A DNA stretch of 64,000 nucleotides, from NCBI GenBank assembly GCA_965262505.1, contig CBDHFM010000030.1, forward strand, positions 2,666,001 to 2,730,000, in the 5' to 3' direction. The position numbers and the translations under genes were made by a program. This stretch comes from JACPPO01 sp965262505. Lineage in GTDB: Bacteria > Acidobacteriota > Vicinamibacteria > Vicinamibacterales > UBA2999. Shown piece by piece: positions 45,463-54,113 of the stretch (the first letter of the stretch is position 1; each line of letters begins with the position of its first letter). The notes below the pieces were generated by a model, which had not been told where the DNA came from, searched no databases, and worked only from the letters and a program-made list of their open reading frames with translations.

Positions 45463-45836
45463 CAGCCCAAAGGGCGGCCGGCCTCCAGGTGTCGAATCTT
45501 CTCGGCCAGCAACGCCTTGTCGGTGGCGAGATCCGCCACGACGCGCTTGAGCCGCCGCGTGTCCGCGCCCTCGACGGCGACCTCGCGATGCTTGAGGCGG
45601 GCCTCACCGCCGGCCACGAAGTCGTCACGCCACTGCGAGAGCTTCGCCGCCGTCACGCCATGGCGACGACTGAGGCTCTCGAGTGATTCCCCCTTGAGGA
45701 CCTCGATGACCACGGAGACTTTTCGTCGCGCGGACCACCGCCCCGTGCCGACGAGCGCCCACGAGGCTGAGGCCTCTGCGGTCGCCCTCCGGGCTCCCTC
45801 CGAGGCCTCAGCCTCGTGCTGTTTTCCCTTGGACAT
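45279..45836 (-). CDS. IS3-family transposase OrfA (element 44517-45889)
   Basis: Useful part is the first 120 or so residues: RRKVSVVIEVLKGESLESLS with the HTH SRRHGVTAAKLSQWRDDFVA and a leucine-zipper-like helix RRLKRVVADLATDKALLAEK. After about 45470 the same frame only shadows OrfB, so frameshifting is expected there. Start ATG 45836. Confidence 0.8.
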   Translation of the reverse strand: MSKGKQHEAEASEGARRATAEASASWALVGTGRWSARRKVSVVIEVLKGESLESLSRRHGVTAAKLSQWRDDFVAGGEARLKHREVAVEGADTRRLKRVVADLATDKALLAEKIRHLEAGRPLGWWRSKRCVTRLRPPPTGRTASPASRACGRCRARRSTRNGPGAPGRRRWPSADPSRPSRMRS

Positions 45837-45889
45837 AACTCATTCTCCTTCTCGCAGAAGGCTGTCCAAAGAAATCGTGGGGCGCGGGA

Positions 45890-46393
45890 GGCTGTCGGAG
45901 CAGGGTTCCTGCTGATGTCTACGGCGCCGCCGAAACTCGTCCGCGCATCGCTGGGCAACAATGTAGCCGCTGGACCAACAAGTCCCGACCACCCCCCTGG
46001 GGGCTCCTCGAACACGTGTACCGATCCCGGTATGCCGATAACGCTAGCGCTCCCGACGACAATGGTAGTTCCGAGAATAGCTACTGATCTGCCGAACCCG
46101 TCCCCCGGTGTAGAGTTCGATGGAACAAGCTCCGCGAGCTTGCTGAAACTGCTACCGACACGACCAAAGACGAAAGCGCGGCCAACTTGCTCACCCCTGG
46201 CCGGAGCACCCACGACTACGGTATCGCCGGAAACATCAACAGCTCGACCGAAACCGTCCGCTCCAGAGGGCCTTGAGAGGCCACGCTCGACTTCACCTGC
46301 ATCGGCGGTCGCAACAGCTCCACTGACGGCTAACACGGTTAGGACGACTGCCTCTCCGATCCTGCATCCACGGAACCGCTTGACAAAGGCCAT
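45890..46393 (-). pseudogene. FG-GAP/TSP3 protein gene, piece 1 with start codon (inverted)
   Basis: ATG 46393 on the minus strand opens a signal peptide (RIGEAVVLTVLAVSGAVATA) and FG-GAP blades: DGFGRAVDVSGDTVVVGAP, DGFGRSVAILGTTIVVGSA, VHVFEEPPGGWSG and SFGGAVDIS. The blades ...G-FGR-V.I....VVVG-P repeat every 55-60 residues, as in integrin-alpha-like propellers on secreted or surface proteins. It joins piece 2 across the IS3 element. The gene's original ribosome-binding site is the GGGGAAGT now at 46398-46405, once the left TSD of copy C. Confidence 0.8.
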
Positions 46394-46454
46394 GACTACT
46401 TCCCCGGGGATGTCCCGACCGCTGTTGAAACTCGGCGGCGGCTCGGGTGAGATT

Positions 46455-46748
46455 CTACGCGACGTTCGCCTCTGAGACACCGAGCCCCAGTCGTTGGTCG
46501 CGTGCGCGAAGCGCGGTAACCAACCGCGGCATATCGCCGCATCCCTTCAGGCGCCGGAAGCCCTTGACGGCTTCGAGGACACCGGCGGCCACCCAGCGCA
46601 GCATCATCTGTCCACCGCGCCACCGTTTCACGTTGCGCTTCACGTGGCGGGTGCGACTCAGCAGACTCTCGGCGGCGTTGGTCGTGGCGAGCGACCGCTG
46701 TAGACGGGTTGAGAGGTGCAGGGTGAGGACGGTCAGCGTTTCGTCCAG
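46455..46748 (-). pseudogene. IS256 transposase 3' part (copy DE)
   Basis: Encodes the C-terminal stretch LSRTRHVKRNVKRWRGGQM to the end of the copy C transposase, identical to it. Cut at GTTTCGTCCAG by the IS3 insertion; the 5' part is at 49484-50468. Confidence 0.93.
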
Positions 46749-46927
46749 TGGGCCTGATCCGATTCGGTGGACGGTTTAGCTACGCTGTTTGAGTCTCCGT
46801 TGTTCTTTCGTTCGTTCACAACAACGATGATGGGTGTGGGCGCTGTGGGAATCTCGCGTTCTGTGCGAGATTTCCAAATCCCTGTGGGCGCGTTCTGTGC
46901 GTCCGCAGGGATGGCAGCGTCCATGCC

Positions 46928-47108
46928 CTACGCCGCCTGCCGTTCGAAGGCGGCCGGACTGATCTGGCCGAGCGTCGAGTGGCGACGTCGCTGGTGATAG
47001 AACACGTCGATGTGATCGAACAACTCCATCTTCGCGTCGCCGTGACTGTCGACGTGTTCGCCGCGCTCGCTCTTGACGGTCGAGAAGAAGCTCTCCATGA
47101 CGGCATTG
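46928..47108 (-). pseudogene. IS3-family OrfB, C-terminal part (element 46749-49483)
   Basis: Reads (N)AVMESFFSTVKSERGEHVDS, then DHIDVFYHQRRRHSTLG, the catalytic-Glu and end region of IS3 OrfB. It connects to 48453-49170 across the IS110; together they give the motif NCWDNAVMESFF of intact OrfB. Confidence 0.88.
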
Positions 47109-47114
47109 AAGCCC

Positions 47115-48227
47115 CTATGTGTCAAGAGTGCTCCATTGCCACTTGTCAGGCAGCGGAGGTGAGGCCCCACGGGAGCGGTGGTCTGCGATCAGGGCGTTGT
47201 AGATCTCGCGGGCGACGAAGCGCTTCAGACAGCGGATGATGTCCTTCTTGGTCAGGCCCTGGGCCGTCCGTCGCCCGACATAGTCGAGGGTCGGCTGGTG
47301 CCAGCGCATGCGGACGGTCACGATGCGGTAGATCGCCGCGTTGGCTTGACGGTGGCCGCCACGAAAGAGCCGATGCCGATGCGTCACCCCGCTCGATGCC
47401 GGAATCGGACATGCGCCGCAGAGCTTCGCGAAGGCCGCCTCGGAACGCACCCGCGTCGGGTTGTCACCCGCGACAATCATCATCTCGGCAGCGGAGTCCG
47501 CACCGATGCCAAACGCTTCACGGAGTGTCGGTGCGGCTGTGTGCGTGATCGCGTCGAGGACGTCGTCGTGTGTCCGGATTTCCGCTGCCAGGGTGAGCCA
47601 ACGCCTAGCGAGCGCCCGGAGCGAGTGCTTCGCCGAGGCCGTGGGGTCGAGGATGTCACCGGGTACGAACGCCGCGCAACGGTCGATGAGTTTCTTGTCC
47701 GTCAGCGGGTCGAGTGATTCGCGGAGTGCGTCAGAGGCGTTGACGATCAGCGACTTGAGCGTGATGATGGCGGCACTGCGGGCTTTTACGGCGGTATCTC
47801 GGGCGATTTTGATCTGGCGCACCATCTCTGCGGCGCCGTCGGCGGTCTTCGGGATGGCTGTCGCGATCCCCGACAGCACCGAGCGGGCGGCCGTCTCGGC
47901 ATCGATCGTATCGCTCTTGCCGTTGTTGCGTCGCTTTCGCCGGTCGCAATGGCTGACCTCGACCACGCGGATGGCGTGTCGGCGCACGAAGCTCGCGAGG
48001 CCCACACCGTAGGAGCCGGTCCCTTCGATGCCGAACGCCTCCACGAGGCCGAGGGCGCGCGCCCACGCCACGAGCTCCATGTAGCCGCCGCGGTCTGCCG
48101 ACGCACTGCAGGTGGCGAGTCTGGCGCCAAGGGCATCGAGCGCCACCGCCACGTGAATGTGTTTATGCGTGTCGACGCCGACGATGACGGTGCGCGGCAG
48201 CTCGACGATCTCGTTCCTGTGCGACAT
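47115..48227 (-). CDS. IS110-family transposase (DEDD)
   Basis: 370-residue protein from ATG 48227 (RTVIVGVDTHKHIHVAVALD = RuvC-like DEDD start). KSDTIDAETAARSVLSG is the second acidic block, and the C-terminal Tnp_20 domain shows FGIGADSAAEMMIVAGDNP and ASSGVTHRHRLFRGGHRQAN with the conserved Ser. Frame intact. The open frame extends to 48260 but the DEDD start fits the ATG at 48227. Confidence 0.9.
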   Translation of the reverse strand: MSHRNEIVELPRTVIVGVDTHKHIHVAVALDALGARLATCSASADRGGYMELVAWARALGLVEAFGIEGTGSYGVGLASFVRRHAIRVVEVSHCDRRKRRNNGKSDTIDAETAARSVLSGIATAIPKTADGAAEMVRQIKIARDTAVKARSAAIITLKSLIVNASDALRESLDPLTDKKLIDRCAAFVPGDILDPTASAKHSLRALARRWLTLAAEIRTHDDVLDAITHTAAPTLREAFGIGADSAAEMMIVAGDNPTRVRSEAAFAKLCGACPIPASSGVTHRHRLFRGGHRQANAAIYRIVTVRMRWHQPTLDYVGRRTAQGLTKKDIIRCLKRFVAREIYNALIADHRSRGASPPLPDKWQWSTLDT

Positions 48228-48452
48228 GCGGCAAACCTCTCTTCCACAGGCTGGCGACATGGTCTGACCGAGCGGGCGGACAGGACTGTGATGGGTCGCT
48301 TCGGCCAGGCCCCTATTGGGTCACGGCCCACCCGATCAAACCGCATCTGGGTGAGTGCTGCCCGACCCAGGCCGACAGATCAATGCAAGGACACGAGGTC
48401 ACTCATACGCAGGGGTCAAACCTGCTCGGACAGCAACACCATCATGCTCACA
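48228..48452 (-). ncRNA. IS110 non-coding end, expected bridge RNA region
   Basis: 225 bp between the IS110 transposase start and the insertion border contain no ORF of note. In IS110 elements this 5' non-coding end gives the bridge RNA, which pairs with target and donor DNA. It is listed from position and family knowledge; the fold was not computed. Confidence 0.5.
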
Positions 48453-49170
48453 GTCCCAGCAGTTGCCACGTCGGCTCATGCTGCAGACGATGCCACGCGC
48501 CTCGAGGAGGTCCTGAGAATCCTCGCTGGCGTACGTACAACCCTGATCGGAATGATGGAGGAGGCCGATGTCCGGGCACCGGCGCTTGAGCGCCATCTCC
48601 AAGGCCTTGATGGTCACGTGCCGGTCGTTCACCGCGCTGACGGCCCACCCCACGATGAACCGCGAGCACAGATCCAAGACCGCCGCGAGGTACAGGTTAC
48701 CGCTGCTGCCGATGACGAACTCGGTCGTGTCGCCGACCCACCGCTGATTCGGGGCGTCCGCCTCGAACTGGCGGTCGAGCAGATTCGCCGCGACCGGCTG
48801 GTCGTGATCGCTCATGGTGGTTACGTTGTCACGCTTCCGGGCCCGTGCGACCAGGCCTTCTTCCTGCATCAGCCGGACGACCCGTTTGCGACTCACCTGC
48901 TCGTCCTGCTCGATCAGGTCTTCGTGAATGCGCGGGCTGCCATAGCGCTGTTTGCTCGCGTCAACGGACGCTTGGACGAGGACCTTCACCCGCCGGTCGT
49001 CTCGTGATCGTGCCGATTCCGGGCGTCGTTGCCACGCGTAGAACCCGCTGCGTGTGACCGCGAGACACCGGCACAGAATGATGACGGTGTGCCTGGCCTT
49101 CTCCACGGCAATGAACCGAAATCTTCCCGGCTCTGCTTCGCGAAGAAGGCCGTCGCTTTTTTTAAGATGT
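48453..49170 (-). pseudogene. IS3-family OrfB, N-terminal part (element 46749-49483)
   Basis: Reads AVEKARHTVIILCRCLAVTR, RYGSPRIHEDLIEQDEQVSR, NQRWVGDTTEFVIG (first Asp), LLHHSDQGCTYASEDSQD (second Asp) and stops after RRGNCWD where the IS110 enters. The rest is at 46928-47108. Confidence 0.88.
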
Positions 49171-49438
49171 CGCGCTCCTCGGCGAGGATGCGATTCTCCT
49201 TGCGCAGCCGAGCCAGCTCCTCCCGCTCGGCGGTCGTCAGACCGGTACGGCCCCCGCTGCGGTCGGCGCGCGCCCGCTCGACCCATTGCCGCAAGGCCGA
49301 TTCGGTAAGATCCAACTCGCGGGCGACGGCGCCGACCGTCTTCCCCTCTTCCAACACCAGCCGGACCGCCCCAGCCCGGAACTCGTCACTGAATTGCCGG
49401 CGTGACCGCCGACGTGTGGTTGCTGCCATTCGGGACAT
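48986..49438 (-). CDS. IS3-family transposase OrfA (element 46749-49483)
   Basis: ATG 49438. RRQFSDEFRAGAVRLVLEEG and VARELDLTESALRQWVERAR form the HTH_Tnp_1 domain, then a zipper ELARLRKENRILAEERDILK. The sequence TTAAAAAAAG after ERDI (about 49163-49172) is a likely -1 frameshift site into OrfB. The rest of the frame to 48986 shadows OrfB. Confidence 0.85.
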   Translation of the reverse strand: MSRMAATTRRRSRRQFSDEFRAGAVRLVLEEGKTVGAVARELDLTESALRQWVERARADRSGGRTGLTTAEREELARLRKENRILAEERDILKKATAFFAKQSREDFGSLPWRRPGTPSSFCAGVSRSHAAGSTRGNDARNRHDHETTGG

Positions 49439-49483
49439 CGTCTCCACCTTTCGGAACGTGTCCACGAGATCGGATCAAGCCCA

Positions 49484-50468
49484 CCAGCCCTTCCCGGACG
49501 CTACCGGCGGCGCTGGGATATTCGTCCTCCAGGCGCTTGGCGAGCTCCGTGAGGAGCCGCGTCGCCGTCTGCACGTCGCTCGCCTGATAGGCGCGCCGCA
49601 CGATCGCCTGGACCCACGGGCGCTGGCGCGCCGGCAGGTGGTCGAGGATGTTGCGGAGCTTGTGGACTTGGCACCGCTGAATGAGGGCGGCCTCGCCGAA
49701 GACCGCACGGGTGGCTTTGTGCAGGGCCTGCGCGCCGTCCAGAATCACCAGGAGGCTGCGGTCGGTGCGCAGCCCGCGGCTCTGGAGATTCGCGAGCAGG
49801 CTCTGACACATCGCCGCGTTCTCGGTCGCCCCTTCCCACAGCCCGCGCGCGTGTTTCTGGCCATCCGCGGCGATCCCGAGCGCCACCACGAGGCCGTGCT
49901 CGCCAATGTGCACCCCGTCGAGGATCAGCGCGACGAGTTCAAGGCCGTCGAGCGGCGCCGATTGCCAGGCCCGCAGTTGCGCCGTGGTCTTGGCGACGAA
50001 CCGCCGGCTCACGCTGCTCTTGCTCGTGCCCCGACTCACGACATCGGCGGGCACCGGCTCCAGGCTCCGCGCATACTGGCGGGTCGCGACGCCCACCAGC
50101 ATCTGGTCGACGACGCGCCGATTCAACGGGTCGGTGTGCGCCAGCCCCTGGAACGTCGGCAGCGGAACCTCCCGCCCGTCGGCGCGCACGCGCGGCCGCT
50201 GCACGGCCACCTTGCGTCCGCCCAGCACGACTTCGCCGGGCACCGTGCCAGCACGGGACGCGGCACGCGCTGGCTGATGCGCATACCGAGGACCGCACAG
50301 CGCTGTGCGATCCTCCTCCAGCATCGCGTCGAGCACGCGGAGGCCCGAGCGGACCATTAACTCAAACAGTTCGGCTTTCGTGTCGACCAGGAGTGCAACG
50401 AGCGGCAGGGACCGGACGGCGGGAGGTTCAACAGCAGCAATCGGACGGGCTATGCGAGACTTCTTCAT
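49484..50468 (-). pseudogene. IS256 transposase 5' part (copy DE)
   Basis: ATG 50468; identical to the first 328 or so residues of the copy C transposase, ending at AAGSVREGL where the IS3 element entered. Completed by 46455-46748. Confidence 0.93.
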
Positions 50469-50575
50469 GGCGGCTCCTTGTTGGCGGGCTTACGCCCGGG
50501 GCTAGTCACCACTCGTGTACCACGAGCAGTGAGGAGCCGCCGCTCTCAAATTTCAACAGTCAGTGGGACATCCCC

Positions 50576-50718
50576 AACTGGTGACCAACCCATTGCTTAA
50601 CTTTGCGATACAAGCTGACAAGGTTGCTACGAGTGGGAACACAGTCGTAACTTCGGGTTCCCCTTCCGTTGTTGTGCACGTTTACTCCAGACCGCTCGGT
50701 GGATGGACTGGCGTGCTA
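50576..50718 (+). pseudogene. FG-GAP/TSP3 protein gene, piece 3
   Basis: Plus-strand piece after the TSD AACTGGTG: LVTNPLLNFAIQADKVATSG, VVTSGSPSVVVHVYSRPLGG and WTGVL, one FG-GAP blade. It is the continuation of piece 2 (44393-44516, minus) and was contiguous with it before the IS256 insertion. It ends at the TA where the IS5/IS1182-type element starts; piece 4 follows at 52188. Confidence 0.78.
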
Positions 50719-52187
50719 GCAGCCCGTGGTTAAAGGTCGCCTTCTGACGCGCCAACAGGTAGCAGCTCGAAACGATGATTCGGCGTAAAAACGGACGCCT
50801 GATCGTCGGATGGCGTGTGGTGGTCGCGCCAGCGGCGCTCCACGCGCGTCCACAGCGCGATGACGAGCGCCACAATCGTCGCCAGGTGGCCCTGCAGGCT
50901 CCGCGGCGTGCCGACGCCGACGAGCGACCGCATCAAGAGGCCCAGATTGAAGCCGCCGATATGGACGAGTAAACGTTTCAGGATGTTGGTGTGCCCTCGC
51001 AGATGCGTGCGCCGCATCCCACCGGTTTCAGAGAGATGCGCATTCGGTCGTTCGAGATACTCACTCCGTCGACGCGACAAGGCCAACCCACGCACGCCCC
51101 GGATGCGTCGACGATTCGCGTACACCGCGTCGCGCGCCGCCGCCTGGTGCGTCCAGTTGCGCCGGCCGCGATCGGGCTCCGCGATATAGGTCCGCAGGTC
51201 GAGTGTCGCGAGATCCACCAGCGTCTGATTACTGTGGTATCCCTTGTCGGCCACGACTTCGTCGATGATCGCCGTGTGCCCGTCGGTCGCCACCGCCACG
51301 GCTTCGAGCTCTTCGGCCGTCGTGGTGACCGTCTCCGCGATCGTCGTCGTATCGCCCTGATCGGCGCCCTGCACCGTCACGCCCACGATCGCCCCAGTCT
51401 CCAGGTCGACGGCGTGCTCAGCCTTGTGGGCTAGATGCGTACGCCCGTCCTTCATTTTCGTGATCCGCGCATCAGGGTCGTGTGGATGCCGCCAGTCGGT
51501 ATTGCAGCCCTTCTTCGGGCGCTTGCGATCAAGGCGCGCTAAGTCCGCCCGTGTCGGCGTCTCGATGCCCGAGGCCTGTGCGAGCCGCGTCAAGAACTCC
51601 TGATACGTCTCGCCGGAGTCGCGGCGCACGATGCTCCGCAAGGCGGCATTGGCTTCGAGGGTCGTGGCATCGATCCCGATCGTCTTGCCCTTCACGCGAT
51701 CGGCCGTCGCCAGCACCTGCAGGATCCACGTGAAGACCGCCCGGTGCGTCTCGAGGTCGATCAGCCGCCGCGTCCGGGAGATCGTCGAGTGCTCGGGTGT
51801 CGCCTCATCGAGGCCCAACCCGAGAAAGCCGCGCAGCGCCAGCGAGTCGGCAGTCCGCCAGGCGATCCCACGCTCCGAATCGATGCCCTCGAAGTACCCG
51901 ATCAAGAGCAGCCGGAAATAGGTCCCCGGCAGCAGACTGGGACGGCCGACCGTCGCGGCGTAGAACGGGGCGCACTGCGCCTCGACGCACGCGTCGAACG
52001 CGTGCGTGTCCAGGACCTGATTTAGCCGCTGATAGAACGGATGCCCGCCCGTAACCGGCAACGCGTTCGTCGCGATCCACAATCCGGGTGTCCGTGCCCG
52101 GTCCTTACGTCGACTCATGGCCATGCGGGAGTGTAGTACGCGGGATCAGTCGTGTCGATCCCTTTCGGCCCTTTAACCACAGGCTGT
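50719..52187 (-). mobile_element. IS5/IS1182-type insertion sequence
   Basis: 1469 bp. Ends GCAGCCCGTGGTTAAAGG and (reverse complement) ACAGCCTGTGGTTAAAGG; the flanking dinucleotide TA is found at 50717-50718 and 52188-52189. Removing the element rejoins the FG-GAP frame as GVLEANAIL. One intact transposase. Confidence 0.85.
50730..52124 (-). CDS. IS5/IS1182-type transposase
   Basis: 464-residue DDE transposase: HPFYQRLNQVLDTHAFDAC, GRPSLLPGTYFRLLLIGYFE, PEHSTISRTRRLID, KTIGIDATTLEANAALRS (first Asp), VVADKGYHSNQTLVDLA (second Asp) and a C-terminal Glu region with YLERPNAHLSETGGMRRTHL. Frame intact. MSRRKDR two codons downstream is an alternative start. Confidence 0.88.
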   Translation of the reverse strand: MAMSRRKDRARTPGLWIATNALPVTGGHPFYQRLNQVLDTHAFDACVEAQCAPFYAATVGRPSLLPGTYFRLLLIGYFEGIDSERGIAWRTADSLALRGFLGLGLDEATPEHSTISRTRRLIDLETHRAVFTWILQVLATADRVKGKTIGIDATTLEANAALRSIVRRDSGETYQEFLTRLAQASGIETPTRADLARLDRKRPKKGCNTDWRHPHDPDARITKMKDGRTHLAHKAEHAVDLETGAIVGVTVQGADQGDTTTIAETVTTTAEELEAVAVATDGHTAIIDEVVADKGYHSNQTLVDLATLDLRTYIAEPDRGRRNWTHQAAARDAVYANRRRIRGVRGLALSRRRSEYLERPNAHLSETGGMRRTHLRGHTNILKRLLVHIGGFNLGLLMRSLVGVGTPRSLQGHLATIVALVIALWTRVERRWRDHHTPSDDQASVFTPNHRFELLPVGASEGDL

Positions 52188-52992
52188 TAGAGGCGAATGC
52201 CATCCTTCGGCGGGGTGCTAGGGCCGTCGACGTCAGTGGCAGCGGAACGACGATTCTGGCTGGCATCAGCATTTTTGAAGCGCCTCCGGGTGGCTGGGTC
52301 GGCAGCATCGAGGAACCGACTGCAACACTTACGGCTAGCGACCTCACACCTTTTGATGGATTTGGTAGGGACGTCGCCATTGACTTTGACGGGAACAGCA
52401 TTGTCGTGGGCTCTCCGTCCGATGCTACTGATGGAACCCCAAATGACGCCGCTTACAGATTTGTGAAGCCCTTAGGAGGCTGGACCGGTGTGTTGACCGA
52501 GACGTCCCGATTCCCCCACTTTTCATCAGGTACTTTCTTGTACGGAACGTCGGTTGCAACCGACGGTGGTATATCGGTTGTCGGTGATCCACTAGATGCT
52601 CCTGGCGGAGGCAACCCCGCCGTTAGGGGTGCCGCGTTTGCCTATCTCAGTGACGGAGATTCGGACAACGTCCCAGACGTGACCGACAACTGTCCCGATA
52701 CCTCGAATGGAAATCAGTCAGATGTGGATGGCGATGGCCTGGGTGATGTTTGCGATCCAGACGCCGATGGTGACGGCTTGTTCAACGCCGCTGACAATGC
52801 ACCCCTTAATTTCAATCCTGACCAGAGTGATATCGATGGAAATGGTGTTGGGGACGTCGCCGATCCATGCCCCAGCGATCCAACGGACAGTTGCGATCCG
52901 AGCGGATCTGCCGCGAACTCAATAGGAACGGACGGAGGAGTCGTCGCAACGGCAGATGGCTCCGTCGCAATCACGGAAGCTGTCAATGACAT
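52188..52992 (+). pseudogene. FG-GAP/TSP3 protein gene, piece 4
   Basis: Longest plus-strand piece: blades FEAPPGGWVGSIEEPTATL, DGFGRDVAIDFDGNSIVVGS, FVKPLGGWTGVLTETSRF and DGGISVVGDP, then thrombospondin type 3 calcium repeats (DGDSDNVPDVTDNCPDT, DVDGDGLGDVCDPDADGDGL) and a linker. It ends at ITEAVND where IS3-family element 52992-54660 enters. The present in-frame stop at 53012-53014 lies in that element. Base composition is visibly less GC-rich than the chromosomal genes around. Confidence 0.82.
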
Positions 52993-54113
52993 TGAGACAC
53001 CAAGGGCGCAGTAATGAGAGTCGCGTTGCGGTCGACGATCATGACGGCGACATGGTCGTCGGCGTCGCGACTCTGGTCGACCCGGAGGTCGTCCATGATG
53101 ACGATCGTTGTTCCTGGGGCATCCTGCGCGGCCGTGTTCTTCGCGGGTGGGTTGATCCACACCGCGCGAGGTAAATCGGCCGGTTGTGATCGGCCCTTGA
53201 CGAAGCGCTCGGGATGCGCCGCGTATGCGGCGGCGATCACCTGCTGGCGCGGCGCGCGGACCGTGGGGGCCTGGCCGAAATGCACGACGGCGGGCGTGAG
53301 GAACCCCAGGCCGCTGTGGCGGTGTTCCTGGTTGTACCAGGGAAAGAAGACCTGCCCAAACGCCCGTCCGTCCTCGAGCGACCCGAAGCGCTCTGGACAC
53401 TGCGGACAGTACTTGAGCGTCGTACACTGCGCTTCCGAGAACGGATTGTCGTTCGACACGTGCGGGCGGCTGTGGGTCTTGGTCACGCCGAGGTCGGCCA
53501 GCAACAGCGCCACCGGTTTGCTCTTCATGGACGACCCGCGGTCCGCATGGAGCGTGAGTTGGCCCGGCTGAATGCCGTGCTTCGCGCAGGTCTCGCCGAT
53601 GAGGTGCTCGGCCAGGGCCGCGCTCTCGTGTGGGGCGAGCATCCAGCCGACCACGTACCGGCTGAAGATGTCGAGGATGACGTAGAGATAGAAGTACGTC
53701 CACTTCGACGGACCCAAGAGCGTCGTGATGTCCCAGCTCCAGACGTCGTTCGGACGCGTGGCCAGTACCTCGGGCGCGGCGTAGGGCGGGCGCCGCACCT
53801 GATCGCGCCGCTCCTTGACTTCGTGCGCGGCGTCGAGGACGCGATACATCGTGCGCGGCGAACAGAGGTAGGTCCCCTCATCGAGCAGGGTGGCGTGGAT
53901 CTGCGCCGGCGCCTGATCGATGAAGCGCGTGTGGAGCAAATCCAAGATGCCCTGACGCTCGATCGGATCCAACGCGCGCGGCGGCGCCGGACGAGGGCGC
54001 GCGACCGCGACCGGTCGACGCCCCCGATACAGCGAGGCCCGGGGCAGGCCCAACCCGCGACACGCGGACGCCGCCCCCAACGTCGGCGTCGCGTCGTCCA
54101 CCGCGACCATCAA
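52983..54113 (-). CDS. IS3-family transposase OrfB (element 52992-54660)
   Basis: 376-residue OrfB: AAPEVLATRPNDVWSWDIT (first Asp), LTLHADRGSSMKSKPVALLL (second Asp), SNDNPFSEAQCTTLKYCP (catalytic Glu), GQVFFPWYNQEHRHSGLG. No in-frame stop occurs inside the element; the frame ends in the flanking host gene at 52983. Confidence 0.88.
   Translation of the reverse strand: MMVAVDDATPTLGAASACRGLGLPRASLYRGRRPVAVARPRPAPPRALDPIERQGILDLLHTRFIDQAPAQIHATLLDEGTYLCSPRTMYRVLDAAHEVKERRDQVRRPPYAAPEVLATRPNDVWSWDITTLLGPSKWTYFYLYVILDIFSRYVVGWMLAPHESAALAEHLIGETCAKHGIQPGQLTLHADRGSSMKSKPVALLLADLGVTKTHSRPHVSNDNPFSEAQCTTLKYCPQCPERFGSLEDGRAFGQVFFPWYNQEHRHSGLGFLTPAVVHFGQAPTVRAPRQQVIAAAYAAHPERFVKGRSQPADLPRAVWINPPAKNTAAQDAPGTTIVIMDDLRVDQSRDADDHVAVMIVDRNATLITAPLVSQCH

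Larger units (their letters stand above)
44517..45889 (-). mobile_element. IS3-family insertion sequence flanked by a 14-bp direct repeat
   Basis: 1373 bp; left end TGTACCGCCACGGATTTTTT then GGACAGCC, right end (reverse complement) TCCCGCGCCCCACGATTTCT then TTGGACAGCC. GGCTGTCGGAGCAG occurs on both sides (44503-44516, 45890-45903). Removing the element plus one repeat restores the FG-GAP reading frame exactly, so these are the true borders. A 14-bp duplication is unusually long for IS3. Confidence 0.8.
47109..48452 (-). mobile_element. IS110-family insertion sequence inside the IS3 OrfB
   Basis: About 1344 bp inserted between GGCATTG and TCCCAGCAG of the IS3 OrfB (borders uncertain by a base). 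No target duplication or terminal inverted repeat is evident, as usual for IS110. It holds one intact transposase and about 225 bp of non-coding sequence upstream of it. Confidence 0.85.
46749..49483 (-). mobile_element. IS3-family insertion sequence inside IS256 copy DE
   Basis: Ends TGGGCCTGATCCGATTCGGT and, in reverse complement, TGGGCTTGATCCGATCTCGT; 4-bp duplication CCAG at 46745-46748 and 49484-49487. Its OrfB is split by an IS110-family element at 47109-48452. Without that, it would be about 1.4 kb. Confidence 0.9.
46406..50575 (-). mobile_element. IS256-family insertion sequence, copy DE, carrying a nested IS3 that carries an IS110
   Basis: Outer IS256 identical to copy C in opposite orientation, its 3' half at 46406-46748 and 5' half at 49488-50575. 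The IS3 element 46749-49483 sits between, with CCAG duplicated. The right flank AACTGGTG (50576-50583) matches the inverted CACCAGTT beside copy C at 44393, and the left flank ACTTCCCC (46398-46405) is the complement of GGGGAAGT beside copy C at 42954. The two copies therefore exchanged flanks by inversion. Confidence 0.93.
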
